DNA from: Burkholderiales bacterium
Lineage (GTDB): Bacteria > Pseudomonadota > Gammaproteobacteria > Burkholderiales > Burkholderiaceae_C
Assembly: GCA_025363275.1 (NCBI GenBank)
Contig: JANYEE010000020.1
Location: 1-37,069, forward strand
DNA length: 37,069 bases
Direction: 5' to 3'
Position numbers and translations under genes: made by a program. Below the pieces are notes generated by a model. That model searched no databases and had not been told where the DNA came from. It saw only the letters and a program-made list of their open reading frames with translations. Below, piece after piece: positions 25,886-33,487 of the stretch; the first letter of the stretch is position 1, and the number at the start of each line of letters is the position of its first letter.

Positions 25886-28237
25886 CTACGGGGCTTGGTC
25901 TCGCATCAATGCCTGCAGCACATGCTCTGCGGTTGCCGGTGCCGTCAGTTGCACACAAGCTCCATCGCCCCGCGCCTGCGCAATCGCATCGCGAATCGCC
26001 TCAAACACGCTGATCGCCAACATAAATGGCGGCTCACCCACGGCCTTGCTACCGAACACGGTGTCCTCGCGGTTAGGCTCGGGCCACAGGTCAACCTTGA
26101 AGTGCGCGGGCACATCGCCGGCGGTGGGGATTTTGTACGTGCTGGGGGCGTGGGTGGTGAGCACGCCTTGATCGTTCCAGACCAGTTGCTCGGTAGTGAG
26201 CCAGCCCATGCCCTGCACAAAGCCGCCTTCGATTTGGCCGACATCGATGGCCGGATTGATGGAGCGGCCCACGTCGTGCAGGATGTCCACGGCCAGCACG
26301 CGGCTCTCGCCGGTCAGGGTGTCGATAGCAATCTCGGTGCAGGCGGCGCCGTAGGCAAAGTAGAAGAAGGGCCGACCGGTGAGGGTGGCCTTGTCGTAGT
26401 GGATTTTGGGCGTGCGGTAGAAGCCGTCGCTCCAGAGCTGGATGCGGTTGGCATAGGCCATGTGGACCACTTCTTCAAAGCCGCGACTAGCCTTGGGAGA
26501 GTGCACCTGGCCGCCTTCAAAGCGGATGGCACCGGCGCCGCAACCATCCAGGCCGCATACAAAAGCTGCCAGGTTGTCGCGCACATGGCGCGCCGCAAAC
26601 TGGGCGGCGCGGCCATTCAGGTCGGTACCGGCGCTGGCCGCTGTGGCGGACGCATTGGGCACCTTGCTGGTGTCGCTGGCGGTGGCCAGCACTTTGTGGA
26701 AATCAATCCCCAGCTCATCCGCTACGATTTGCGCGACCTTGGTATGCAGGCCCTGGCCCATTTCTACGCCGCCGTGGTTGACCTGCACGCTGCCGTCCAG
26801 GTAGACATGCACCAGCGCACCGGCCTGGTTGAACAGCGTGGCGGTGAAGCTGATACCGAATTTCACCGGGGTGATGGCGATGCCGCGTTGGAGCACTGGA
26901 TTGGCCAAATTCCAAGCCAATATGGCCTGTACCCGGCGTCTATATTGGCTACTTTGCTCTAGTTTTAATAGCAGTGGAAAGTGGATGTTGTCCTCGACCT
27001 GCATTCCGTAGTGCGTGGTGTCGCGCCGGGTGGTGGTGCCCGGCAGGGTTTCATCGCTATACAAATTGCGCAGGCGCACATCCAGCGGGTCCAGCCTCAG
27101 GCGCCGGGCAATGTCGCCCATCAGGGTCTCGATCAGGATCACACCCTGCGGACCGCCAAAGCCGCGGAATGCAGTGTGGCTCTGGGTATTGGTCTTGCAG
27201 CGGTACGAGGTGATCTCCACATCGCTCAGGTAGTAGGCGTTATCAGTATGGAAGATGGCGCGGTCAGCTACCGGGCCCGACAGATCGGCGCTGAAGCCGC
27301 AGTTCACCGCCATCCTCAATTGCAGTGCGGTCAGGCGGCCGGTGTCGTCAAAACCTACCGAGTACTCGTAGGCAAAAGGGTGGCGCTTGCCGGTGGCCAT
27401 GAAGTCGTCGTCACGGTCCAGGCGCAGCTTGACCGGGCAGCCGGTCTTGGTGGCGGCCAGCGCCGCCCACACGGCCAAGTGCCCGGCCTGGGTTTCCTTG
27501 CCGCCAAATCCCCCTCCCATACGCCGGCATTCCACGCGCACGGTGTGGTTGTCCAGGCCCAGGGCGTGGGCCACCCAATGCTGCACTTCGCCGGGGTGTT
27601 GGGTGCTGCTGTAGATCAGCCACTGGCTTTGCTCTTGGGGCAGGGCATAGGCAATTTGGCCCTCCAGATAGAAGTGCTCTTGGCCGCCTACTTCGAGTGT
27701 GCCGTGTAGCGTGTGGACCGCCGTCTTCAGCGCGGCCTGGGCATCGCCCCGGCGCACGGTCACGGGCGGCAGCACAAAGCTTTTTTCGGCTAGCGCGTCT
27801 TGCACGGTCAACACGGGCGTCATTGCCTCAACAATGACCTGCACCTTACGCGCAGCGCGGCGGGCCTCCTGCACGGTACGTGCCACCACCAGGCCAATCA
27901 CTTGGCCCACGTGCTGCACCGTGTCTTTGGCAAAGATGGGCTCGTCACCCATGAAAGATGCCAGCATGGGGCTGCCGGTGATATCGCCGGCCAGCACCAC
28001 GTCCACCACGCCGGGCATGGCCAGCGCCACGCTGGCATCGACGCCCAGCAGCTTGCCATGGGCGACCTGGGACAAGATGGGCGCGGCGTGCAGGGTGCCG
28101 CGCACTTCGGGAATGTCGTCCAAGTAGGTGGCGCTGCCGCTGATCTGGGCTACCGCGCTGTCATGGGCGATGGAGGTGCCGCTTTGCTGCGTGCGTATGC
28201 GGCTTGCAGTGGGCCCAGGCGATGCGTTCGCGCTCAT
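25886..28237 (-). CDS. xdhB: Xanthine dehydrogenase molybdopterin subunit XdhB
   Basis: A 783-residue molybdenum subunit oxidising hypoxanthine and xanthine to urate. Catalytic landmarks match the xanthine oxidase family: HFYLEG with E192, GGGFGGKET (241-249) in the cofactor site, AFRGFGGPQG with R358, EMGQGLHTKVAQIVADEL, and VGEPPFML with the base E735. R358 and E192 support xanthine rather than aldehyde as substrate. The ATG overlaps the xdhA stop by 4 bp. Residues ~422-445 are encoded by DNA resembling the family 2 repeat, although the protein length there matches relatives from memory. The gene converges with the diguanylate cyclase (6 bp between stops). Confidence 0.95.
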   Translation of the reverse strand: MSANASPGPTASRIRTQQSGTSIAHDSAVAQISGSATYLDDIPEVRGTLHAAPILSQVAHGKLLGVDASVALAMPGVVDVVLAGDITGSPMLASFMGDEPIFAKDTVQHVGQVIGLVVARTVQEARRAARKVQVIVEAMTPVLTVQDALAEKSFVLPPVTVRRGDAQAALKTAVHTLHGTLEVGGQEHFYLEGQIAYALPQEQSQWLIYSSTQHPGEVQHWVAHALGLDNHTVRVECRRMGGGFGGKETQAGHLAVWAALAATKTGCPVKLRLDRDDDFMATGKRHPFAYEYSVGFDDTGRLTALQLRMAVNCGFSADLSGPVADRAIFHTDNAYYLSDVEITSYRCKTNTQSHTAFRGFGGPQGVILIETLMGDIARRLRLDPLDVRLRNLYSDETLPGTTTRRDTTHYGMQVEDNIHFPLLLKLEQSSQYRRRVQAILAWNLANPVLQRGIAITPVKFGISFTATLFNQAGALVHVYLDGSVQVNHGGVEMGQGLHTKVAQIVADELGIDFHKVLATASDTSKVPNASATAASAGTDLNGRAAQFAARHVRDNLAAFVCGLDGCGAGAIRFEGGQVHSPKASRGFEEVVHMAYANRIQLWSDGFYRTPKIHYDKATLTGRPFFYFAYGAACTEIAIDTLTGESRVLAVDILHDVGRSINPAIDVGQIEGGFVQGMGWLTTEQLVWNDQGVLTTHAPSTYKIPTAGDVPAHFKVDLWPEPNREDTVFGSKAVGEPPFMLAISVFEAIRDAIAQARGDGACVQLTAPATAEHVLQALMRDQAP
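26905..26973 (-). repeat. Probable family 2 repeat, copy inside xdhB
   Basis: On the minus strand it starts TGCTATTAAAACTAGAGC and continues with CCAATATAGACG and ACAGGCCATATTGGCTTG. The first ~18 bases and the ACAGgC...ATT.GCTT end match the other copies. It is translated as LLLKLEQSSQYRRRVQA. Because the protein region has no obvious extra length, this copy may be a replacement or partly chance. Confidence 0.55.
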
Positions 28238-29868
28238 ACTGCAACCTCCAGTGCGTTGAGTTGCTGCAGGTCGGTGTCCACACCGCCCCGGCGCTCCAGC
28301 CAATAGCGCTGCAGCAGATTGCCCAGCACCACACTGCGGTAGGCGGCGCTGGCGCGCATGTCGGAGATGGGTGAAAATTCAGCGCGCAGAGTTTGGATGG
28401 CCCGCTGCACGGTGGCCCGGGTCCAGGGTTGGCCGACTAACATGGCCTCGGTCCGGCGGGCGCGCACCGGTGTGGCGGCTACGCCCCCGACGCCCACGGA
28501 GGCGCGCTGCACCACCCCACCCACCACCGCAACATCCAGCGCCAGGCAAACCGCAGAAATATCGTCTTCAAAACGTTTGGAAATCTTGTAGACCCGCAGA
28601 CTGTCGGCCCCCACGCTTGCCACTGCGTGTGCTGTGCTGCCCCCCGGGGGGGCGCTCGCTGGCTCGGGGCGGCCCATCGCTGCGCGTGTGTCGTTTGCTG
28701 TTGCCTTGGGCACCTTGATCCAGGCCAGCACCTCGTCTGCGGTCATCACGTTGGTCCGGTAGCCGGTGTACAGGTCCTCCAACCGCAATTCGCGGTGCAC
28801 CACTCTGTTCTTGCGCCACGCCATCAACACCACACTGGCGCCCATCGCAATGAGTAAGGGCATGGAATCGCCAATCGGCGAGCCGTTGGCCACATTGCCA
28901 CCCAGGGTGCCGCTGTTGCGCACCGGCAGGCCGGCAAAGCGGTGGGCAAATTCGGTCAGTTGCGGCCGGTCCGCCACCAGGGCGGCAAAGGCGTCGGTCA
29001 GGCGCACCGCTGCGCCAATGGCGATGTGGTGCGGGTAGTCTTCGATCCGGCGCAGCTCGGCTACCTGGGTCACGTCCAGCACCTGGTCAAACTGGCGGTG
29101 CTGCTTGGTCACCCACAGGCCCACATCGGTGCAACCGGCCACGATTTGGGCTTGGGGGTGGCGAGACCGCTCCTGGAGCATTTCCGACAATGTTTTTGGC
29201 GATTTATAAGCCAAATCGGGCTGAGGCCCAGGTATTTCCTGCCTGAGTAGCTCTAATTTTGATAGCACTTCGGCTTCGTTGATCAGCGCGACAGGCAGGG
29301 TGTGCATCTGCTGGGCCGCATCCAGAATCGGTCGGTAGCCGGTGCAGCGGCACAAGTTGCCCGATAACGCTTGCTGGGCCTGTTCGCGGCTCACCGCCCG
29401 GCCCTGGCAGCTTTGGTACAGGCCAAACAGACTCATCACAAAGCCCGGCGTGCAGAAGCCGCACTGCGAGCCGTGGCAGTTGACCATGGCTTGCTGGGCG
29501 GGATGGAGTGTTACCGCAACCGCCGTAGCGCTGGGCCGCCCCAAGCCAGGCGCGGCCCCCTCGGGGGGCAGCGAGGACACGTCAGTGCCGAGCGTGGGGG
29601 CGATATCTTCCACCGTCCACAGGGCTTTGCCCTGAACCGAGTGCGCCAGCGTGATGCAGCTATTCACCGCGCGCATCTGCAGCTTGCCACCCACAGCTTC
29701 GCCAATAACTACGGTGCAGGCACCGCAATCGCCCTCGTTGCAGCCTTCTTTGGTGCCGGTGCAGTACAGGTCCTCGCGCAGCACCTCCAGCAGTGTGCGG
29801 TGGGTGTCGACTGCGGCCAGCGTGACCACTTGGCCGTGGCGCAGAAATTGCAAGAGTTGGGTCTTCAT
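28234..29868 (-). CDS. xdhA: Xanthine dehydrogenase small subunit XdhA ([2Fe-2S]/FAD) with three repeat insertions
   Basis: A 544-residue electron-transfer subunit. The plant-type [2Fe-2S] domain has cysteines in CTGTKEGCNEGDCGAC (36-51) and C71. The second cluster has CGFC (136-139) and CRC (173-175). The FAD domain has VAGCTDVGLWV (243-253) and LGGNVANGSPIGDSMPL (322-338), and the C-terminal LRVYKISKRFEDDIS follows at 424-438. Compared with the ~460-500 residues I remember for the family, it is long, and the excess falls in three blocks: residues ~90-118 and ~390-422 are family 1 repeats, residues ~201-224 a family 2 repeat. All cofactor residues survive, so it is probably functional. The start at 29868 was preferred over 29880. 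It is divergent from the nucleoside ABC importer across only 42 bp. Confidence 0.93.
   Translation of the reverse strand: MKTQLLQFLRHGQVVTLAAVDTHRTLLEVLREDLYCTGTKEGCNEGDCGACTVVIGEAVGGKLQMRAVNSCITLAHSVQGKALWTVEDIAPTLGTDVSSLPPEGAAPGLGRPSATAVAVTLHPAQQAMVNCHGSQCGFCTPGFVMSLFGLYQSCQGRAVSREQAQQALSGNLCRCTGYRPILDAAQQMHTLPVALINEAEVLSKLELLRQEIPGPQPDLAYKSPKTLSEMLQERSRHPQAQIVAGCTDVGLWVTKQHRQFDQVLDVTQVAELRRIEDYPHHIAIGAAVRLTDAFAALVADRPQLTEFAHRFAGLPVRNSGTLGGNVANGSPIGDSMPLLIAMGASVVLMAWRKNRVVHRELRLEDLYTGYRTNVMTADEVLAWIKVPKATANDTRAAMGRPEPASAPPGGSTAHAVASVGADSLRVYKISKRFEDDISAVCLALDVAVVGGVVQRASVGVGGVAATPVRARRTEAMLVGQPWTRATVQRAIQTLRAEFSPISDMRASAAYRSVVLGNLLQRYWLERRGGVDTDLQQLNALEVAV
28608..28685 (+). repeat. Family 1 repeat, copy B, inside xdhA (antisense to gene)
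   Basis: On the plus strand it reads CCCCCACGCTTGCCACTGCG, then GTGCTGTGCTG, the GC core GCCCCCCGGGGGGGC and GGGGCGGCCC. It aligns with copy A with few mismatches and one indel. It lies opposite to the direction of xdhA and is translated in frame as AMGRPEPASAPPGGSTAHAV plus a few residues, inserted between VLAWIKVPK and LRVYKISKRF. Confidence 0.85.
29201..29267 (-). repeat. Family 2 repeat, copy inside xdhA
   Basis: Minus strand: TGCTATCAAAATTAGAGCTA, then GGAAATACCTGGGCCTCAGC and CCGATTTGGCTTATAAATC. Close match to the puuD copy at both ends and in the middle. It encodes VLSKLELLRQEIPGPQPDLA in the linker between the iron-sulfur and FAD domains. Confidence 0.8.
29523..29600 (-). repeat. 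Family 1 repeat, copy C, inside xdhA (sense with gene)
   Basis: Minus strand: CCCCCACGCTCGGCACTG, the core GCCCCCCGAGGGGGC and TTGGGGCGGCCCAGCGC. The core is identical to that of copy A. It is translated as PTLGTDVSSLPPEGAAPGLG plus RPSATA, between GKALWTVED and LHPAQQAMVNCHGSQCGFC, two conserved segments that are nearly adjacent in relatives. Confidence 0.87.
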
Positions 29869-29910
29869 AGTAGTTAGCATAGAACAGATTGCAGCGAGTA
29901 CAGTAAGCGC
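29869..29910. promoter_or_regulatory. Compact divergent control region, xdhA and nucleoside importer
   Basis: Only 42 bp separate the two divergent starts (30 bp if xdhA starts at 29880). Both promoters must overlap here or extend into the opposing coding regions, which would suit shared control of purine uptake and oxidation. A minus-strand TATGCT is a possible -10; no convincing -35 or operator was found. Confidence 0.35.
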
Positions 29911-31431
29911 ATGGCGACCCTATCTCCCACGGCACCCCGACTCCAACTGACCGGTATTACCAAGGCCTACCCTGGTGTGGTGGCCAACAGCGATGTGTCG
30001 CTGACCGTGTTGCCTGGAGAGACTCATGCGGTGCTGGGTGAAAACGGTGCGGGCAAGTCCACGCTGATGAAAATCATCTTTGGCGCGGTCCAGCCGGATG
30101 CCGGTCAGGTTCGGGTCAACGGCAAGCCGGTGCACATTCGCAACCCCAAAGAGGCGCGCGCGTTGGGCATCAACATGGTGTTCCAGCATTTCAACCTGTT
30201 TGATACGTTAACGGTTGCCGAAAACGTCTGGCTGGGCCTAGACAAGACCCTGAGCCTGCCGGAGGTGACGACCAACATCCAGGCCAAGGCCTCCGAGTAC
30301 GGACTGGACATCGACCCCAGCCGCCCCGTGCACACGTTGAGCGTCGGGGAAATGCAGCGGGTCGAGATCATCCGCGCCCTGCTGACTAACCCGCAACTGC
30401 TCATTCTTGACGAGCCCACCTCAGTGCTGACACCGCAGGCGGTCGAGAAGTTGTTTGTGGTGCTAAAAAAACTGGCCAGCCAGGGCTGCAGTATTTTGTA
30501 CATCAGCCACAAGCTGCATGAGATTCGCGAACTCTGCAACGCCTGTACCGTGCTGCGCGGTGGTAAGGTGACCGGGGTGTGCAACCCGGCCAACGAATCC
30601 AATGCGTCTTTGTCGCGCCTGATGATTGGCGCCGAGCCCCCCCAGCTGCAGCACACCAGCAAGCCTGCAGGCAATGCGGTGATGCGGGTGACGGCCCTGA
30701 GCCTGGCGCGCGAGGACCAGTTTGGCGTGGACTTGGGCGGCATCGACCTGCAGGTGTGCGCCGGGGAGGTACTGGGCATTGCCGGCGTGTCGGGCAACGG
30801 GCAAAAGGAATTGCTCTACGCGCTGTCGGGCGAAGACCGGCGTGCTCCCGCGGGCAGTATTCACATGGGCAGCACCGATGTGTCGCATCTGCCGCCAGGG
30901 CCACGACGCGCGCTGGGTCTGCACTTTGTGCCCGAGGAGCGCCTGGGCCGCGGGGCCGTGCCCACGCTCAGCCTGGCGCACAACCTGCTGCTCACCCGCA
31001 CCGGGTCGATTGCCTGGCCGCGCTTGGCTGGCGGCTGGATTCGTGTCAAGGCGATGGAAGACCACGCCCAGCGGCTGATCAGCCAGTTCAAGGTCAAAGC
31101 CGGCGGCCCGCGGGCAGCGGCGCGCTCTTTGTCAGGCGGCAATTTGCAAAAATTTATTGTCGGGCGCGAGATGGACGCCCGCCCGAAGTTGCTCATCGTT
31201 TCTCAGCCCACCTGGGGCGTGGATGTGGGCGCGGCGGCGCAGATCCGCGGTGAACTCTTGGCACTGCGCGAGGCGGGCTGCGCGGTGCTGGTGGTCAGCG
31301 AGGAGCTGGACGAATTGTTTGAAGTGTGTGATCGCCTGCATGTGATTGCGCGCGGGCGGCTCTCGCCGTCTTTGCCCAGGTCTGAGGCAAGCGTTGAACG
31401 TATTGGAGAATGGATGAGCGGGCTATGGTGA
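29911..31431 (+). CDS. Nucleoside-type ABC importer ATPase (two ATPase domains)
   Basis: A 506-residue ATPase of the purine nucleoside/BMP-linked importers (YufO/NupA-like). The first domain has Walker A GENGAGKST near residue 44, signature LSVGEMQRVEIIRAL near residue 144 and LLILDEPTS near residue 162. The second domain has the degenerate Walker A GVSGNGQKELL (~291-301) usual in this family, signature LSGGNLQKFIVGRE near residue 408, and a Walker B variant LLIVSQPTWGVD, with Ser-Gln replacing Asp-Glu as in many relatives. The first site is therefore expected to be the active one. It overlaps the first permease start by one base. Confidence 0.92.
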   Translation: MATLSPTAPRLQLTGITKAYPGVVANSDVSLTVLPGETHAVLGENGAGKSTLMKIIFGAVQPDAGQVRVNGKPVHIRNPKEARALGINMVFQHFNLFDTLTVAENVWLGLDKTLSLPEVTTNIQAKASEYGLDIDPSRPVHTLSVGEMQRVEIIRALLTNPQLLILDEPTSVLTPQAVEKLFVVLKKLASQGCSILYISHKLHEIRELCNACTVLRGGKVTGVCNPANESNASLSRLMIGAEPPQLQHTSKPAGNAVMRVTALSLAREDQFGVDLGGIDLQVCAGEVLGIAGVSGNGQKELLYALSGEDRRAPAGSIHMGSTDVSHLPPGPRRALGLHFVPEERLGRGAVPTLSLAHNLLLTRTGSIAWPRLAGGWIRVKAMEDHAQRLISQFKVKAGGPRAAARSLSGGNLQKFIVGREMDARPKLLIVSQPTWGVDVGAAAQIRGELLALREAGCAVLVVSEELDELFEVCDRLHVIARGRLSPSLPRSEASVERIGEWMSGLW

Positions 31432-32516
31432 TGCGATTGAAACTGGAGGCGCGACCACAGCCGTCCCAGGTTTGGAGCTACGGCTCTCCGCTGCTAGCAC
31501 TGCTGTGCACGGTCGTCATTGGCGTAATCTTGTTCGCGCTGTTGGGCAAAGACCCCGCGCGCGGTCTGCAGGTTTTCTTCTGGGACCCGATCAAAACCGG
31601 CTATGCGCTGGGCGAGCTGCTGGTCAAAGCCACGCCCCTGCTGCTGATTGCGTTGGGGCTGGCGGTGTGCTTTCGCTCCAATGTGTGGAATATCGGAGCG
31701 GAGGGCCAATACATTCTTGGCGCGATTGCCGCCAGTGGCGTGGCCCTGCTGGCTGACAAGACCACGGGCGGCTGGATGGTGGTGCCGGTGTTGCTGGCCG
31801 GTGTGTTGGGCGGCATGGCCTGGGCCGGCATTACTGCGCTGCTGCGCGACCGCTTTCATGCCAACGAGATTCTGGTCAGCCTGATGCTGGTCTATGTGGC
31901 CGTGCAGTTGCTGGGCTACCTGGTGTTTGGCCCCTGGAAAGACCCGAATGGTTACAACTTTCCGCAGACCCAGACCTTTGAAGCCGCAGCCCGCGTTCCA
32001 CGCTTGTTTGCCGGTTCGCGGGTCAGTATCGGTCTGGTGTTTGCGTTGCTGGGTGTGGCTGTTACGTGGGTGTTTTTGTTCCGCACCCGCGCCGGGTTTG
32101 CGCAGCAGGTGGGCGGCCTGGCGCCAGCGGCGGCGCGTTATGCCGGCTTCTCATCGCGCGGCGCTTTATGGACGGCGCTGTTGATTTCGGGCGCCACGGC
32201 GGGTCTGGCTGGCGCGCTGGAGGTGGCAGGCCCCATTGGCCAGCTCACGCCCTATGTGCCCGCAGGCTATGGTTTTGCGGCCATCATCGTCGCCTTTGTC
32301 GGGCGCTTACACCCCGTGGGCATGGTGTTCTCGGCTTTGCTGATGAGTATGTTCTATATCGGCGGTGAGTTGGCCCAATCGCGACTGGGCCTACCCAAAT
32401 CGCTGACCGGGGTGTTCCAAGGTCTGTTGCTGTTCTCATTGCTGGCCTGCGACACGCTGGTGAACTACCGGCTGCGCTGGGTTGCAGCGTCTCAAAAATT
32501 GCAAGCGAGCCCATGA
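31431..32516 (+). CDS. Nucleoside-type ABC importer permease 1
   Basis: A 361-residue inner-membrane permease of the BPD_transp_2 family with about 9-10 hydrophobic segments. Conserved family stretches are LIALGLAVCFRSNVWNIGAEGQYILGAIAASG (about 75-106), RFHANEILVSLMLVYVAVQLLGYLVFGPWKDP and PAGYGFAAIIVAFVGRLHPVGMVFSALLMS. The start at 31431 overlaps the ATPase stop as TGATG and gives the usual MRLKLEARPQPS N-terminus; ATGs at 31425 and 31410 are alternatives. The stop overlaps the second permease by 4 bp. With permease 2 it forms the heterodimeric channel for purine nucleosides or bases. Confidence 0.91.
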   Translation: MRLKLEARPQPSQVWSYGSPLLALLCTVVIGVILFALLGKDPARGLQVFFWDPIKTGYALGELLVKATPLLLIALGLAVCFRSNVWNIGAEGQYILGAIAASGVALLADKTTGGWMVVPVLLAGVLGGMAWAGITALLRDRFHANEILVSLMLVYVAVQLLGYLVFGPWKDPNGYNFPQTQTFEAAARVPRLFAGSRVSIGLVFALLGVAVTWVFLFRTRAGFAQQVGGLAPAAARYAGFSSRGALWTALLISGATAGLAGALEVAGPIGQLTPYVPAGYGFAAIIVAFVGRLHPVGMVFSALLMSMFYIGGELAQSRLGLPKSLTGVFQGLLLFSLLACDTLVNYRLRWVAASQKLQASP

Positions 32517-33436
32517 TGGATACCTATGCCTTGTTGCTGGCCGCCACGCTGAATGCGGGCACGGTGCTGGCCATTGCCTCGCTGGGGCTGCTGATCAACG
32601 AAAAAGTCGGCGTGGTCAATTTGGGCGCGGAGGGCATGATGCTCTGCGCGGCCATTGCCGGCTACGCCACCGTGGTGCATTCAGGTAGCGATGTGCTGGG
32701 TTTTGTCGCAGGCATGGCTGCGGGCGCCGTGATGGCAGCGGTGTTTGGCGTGCTGGTGATCTGGCTGAATACCAACCAGTACGCCACCGGGCTGGCGCTG
32801 AGTCTGTTTGGGGCGGGCTTCTCGGCCTTTGCGGGTATCAGCTATGTGCAGCAAAAGATTCCTGAGCGCCCCAGTTTTGCCATTCCCTGGTTATCTGATA
32901 TCCCCTGGTTCGGCCCAGCGCTGTTTCGCCAGCATCCGCTTGCCTACCTCACCGTACTTTTCACGCTGGCACTCATCTGGTTTTTGTACCGTACCCGCGC
33001 GGGCCTGATCGTGCGCAGCGTGGGTGAAAGCCCGGAGTCCGCCCACGCGCTGGGCTACCCGGTGCGCTGGATCCGGCTAGGCGCCGTGGTGGTAGGGGGC
33101 GCGCTGTGCGGCCTAGCAGGCGCCTACATTTCAGTCGTCTACACACCTCTGTGGGTGGAAGGTATGGTGGCCGGCAAGGGCTGGATTGCGCTGGCGCTGA
33201 CCACCTTTGCCACCTGGCGTCCTGCACGCGTATTGCTTGGTGCCTATTTGTTTGGTGGGGTCACCATGCTGCAGTTCCATTTACAAAGCATGGGGGTAGA
33301 AGTGCCTAGCCAGTTTTTGAGCATGCTGCCCTACGGGGCCACTATCGTGGTGCTGGCTTTGATATCGCGCAACCCGCGCTGGATTCGTATTAATATGCCC
33401 GCTGCCATCGGCAAGCCGTTTTACCCGGGCAGCTGA
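32513..33436 (+). CDS. Nucleoside-type ABC importer permease 2
   Basis: A 307-residue inner-membrane permease, partner of permease 1. Typical segments are LNAGTVLAIASLGLLINEKVGVVNLGAEGMMLCAAIAGY (11-49), WLNTNQYATGLALSLFGAGFSAFAG near residue 84 and the cytoplasmic loop RTRAGLIVRSVGESPESAHALGYPVRWIRLGAVVVGGALCGLAGAY (about 160-205). It starts at an ATGA overlap with permease 1. The binding-protein gene follows after about 50 bp. Confidence 0.92.
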   Translation: MMDTYALLLAATLNAGTVLAIASLGLLINEKVGVVNLGAEGMMLCAAIAGYATVVHSGSDVLGFVAGMAAGAVMAAVFGVLVIWLNTNQYATGLALSLFGAGFSAFAGISYVQQKIPERPSFAIPWLSDIPWFGPALFRQHPLAYLTVLFTLALIWFLYRTRAGLIVRSVGESPESAHALGYPVRWIRLGAVVVGGALCGLAGAYISVVYTPLWVEGMVAGKGWIALALTTFATWRPARVLLGAYLFGGVTMLQFHLQSMGVEVPSQFLSMLPYGATIVVLALISRNPRWIRINMPAAIGKPFYPGS

Positions 33437-33487
33437 TTTTTTCAGACCATGAGCTTCGTTTTTACTCGTAACCCTAAGGGAATTGAC

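Noticed and set aside
25883-26962. 359-codon plus-strand open frame
   Set aside because: Antisense to the well-supported xdhB and without recognisable domains.
26905-26973. Calling the xdhB repeat copy a clean insertion
   Set aside because: From memory the protein has the same length as relatives here (VEDNI to PVLQRG is 39 residues), so I report it only as a probable repeat and not as added sequence.
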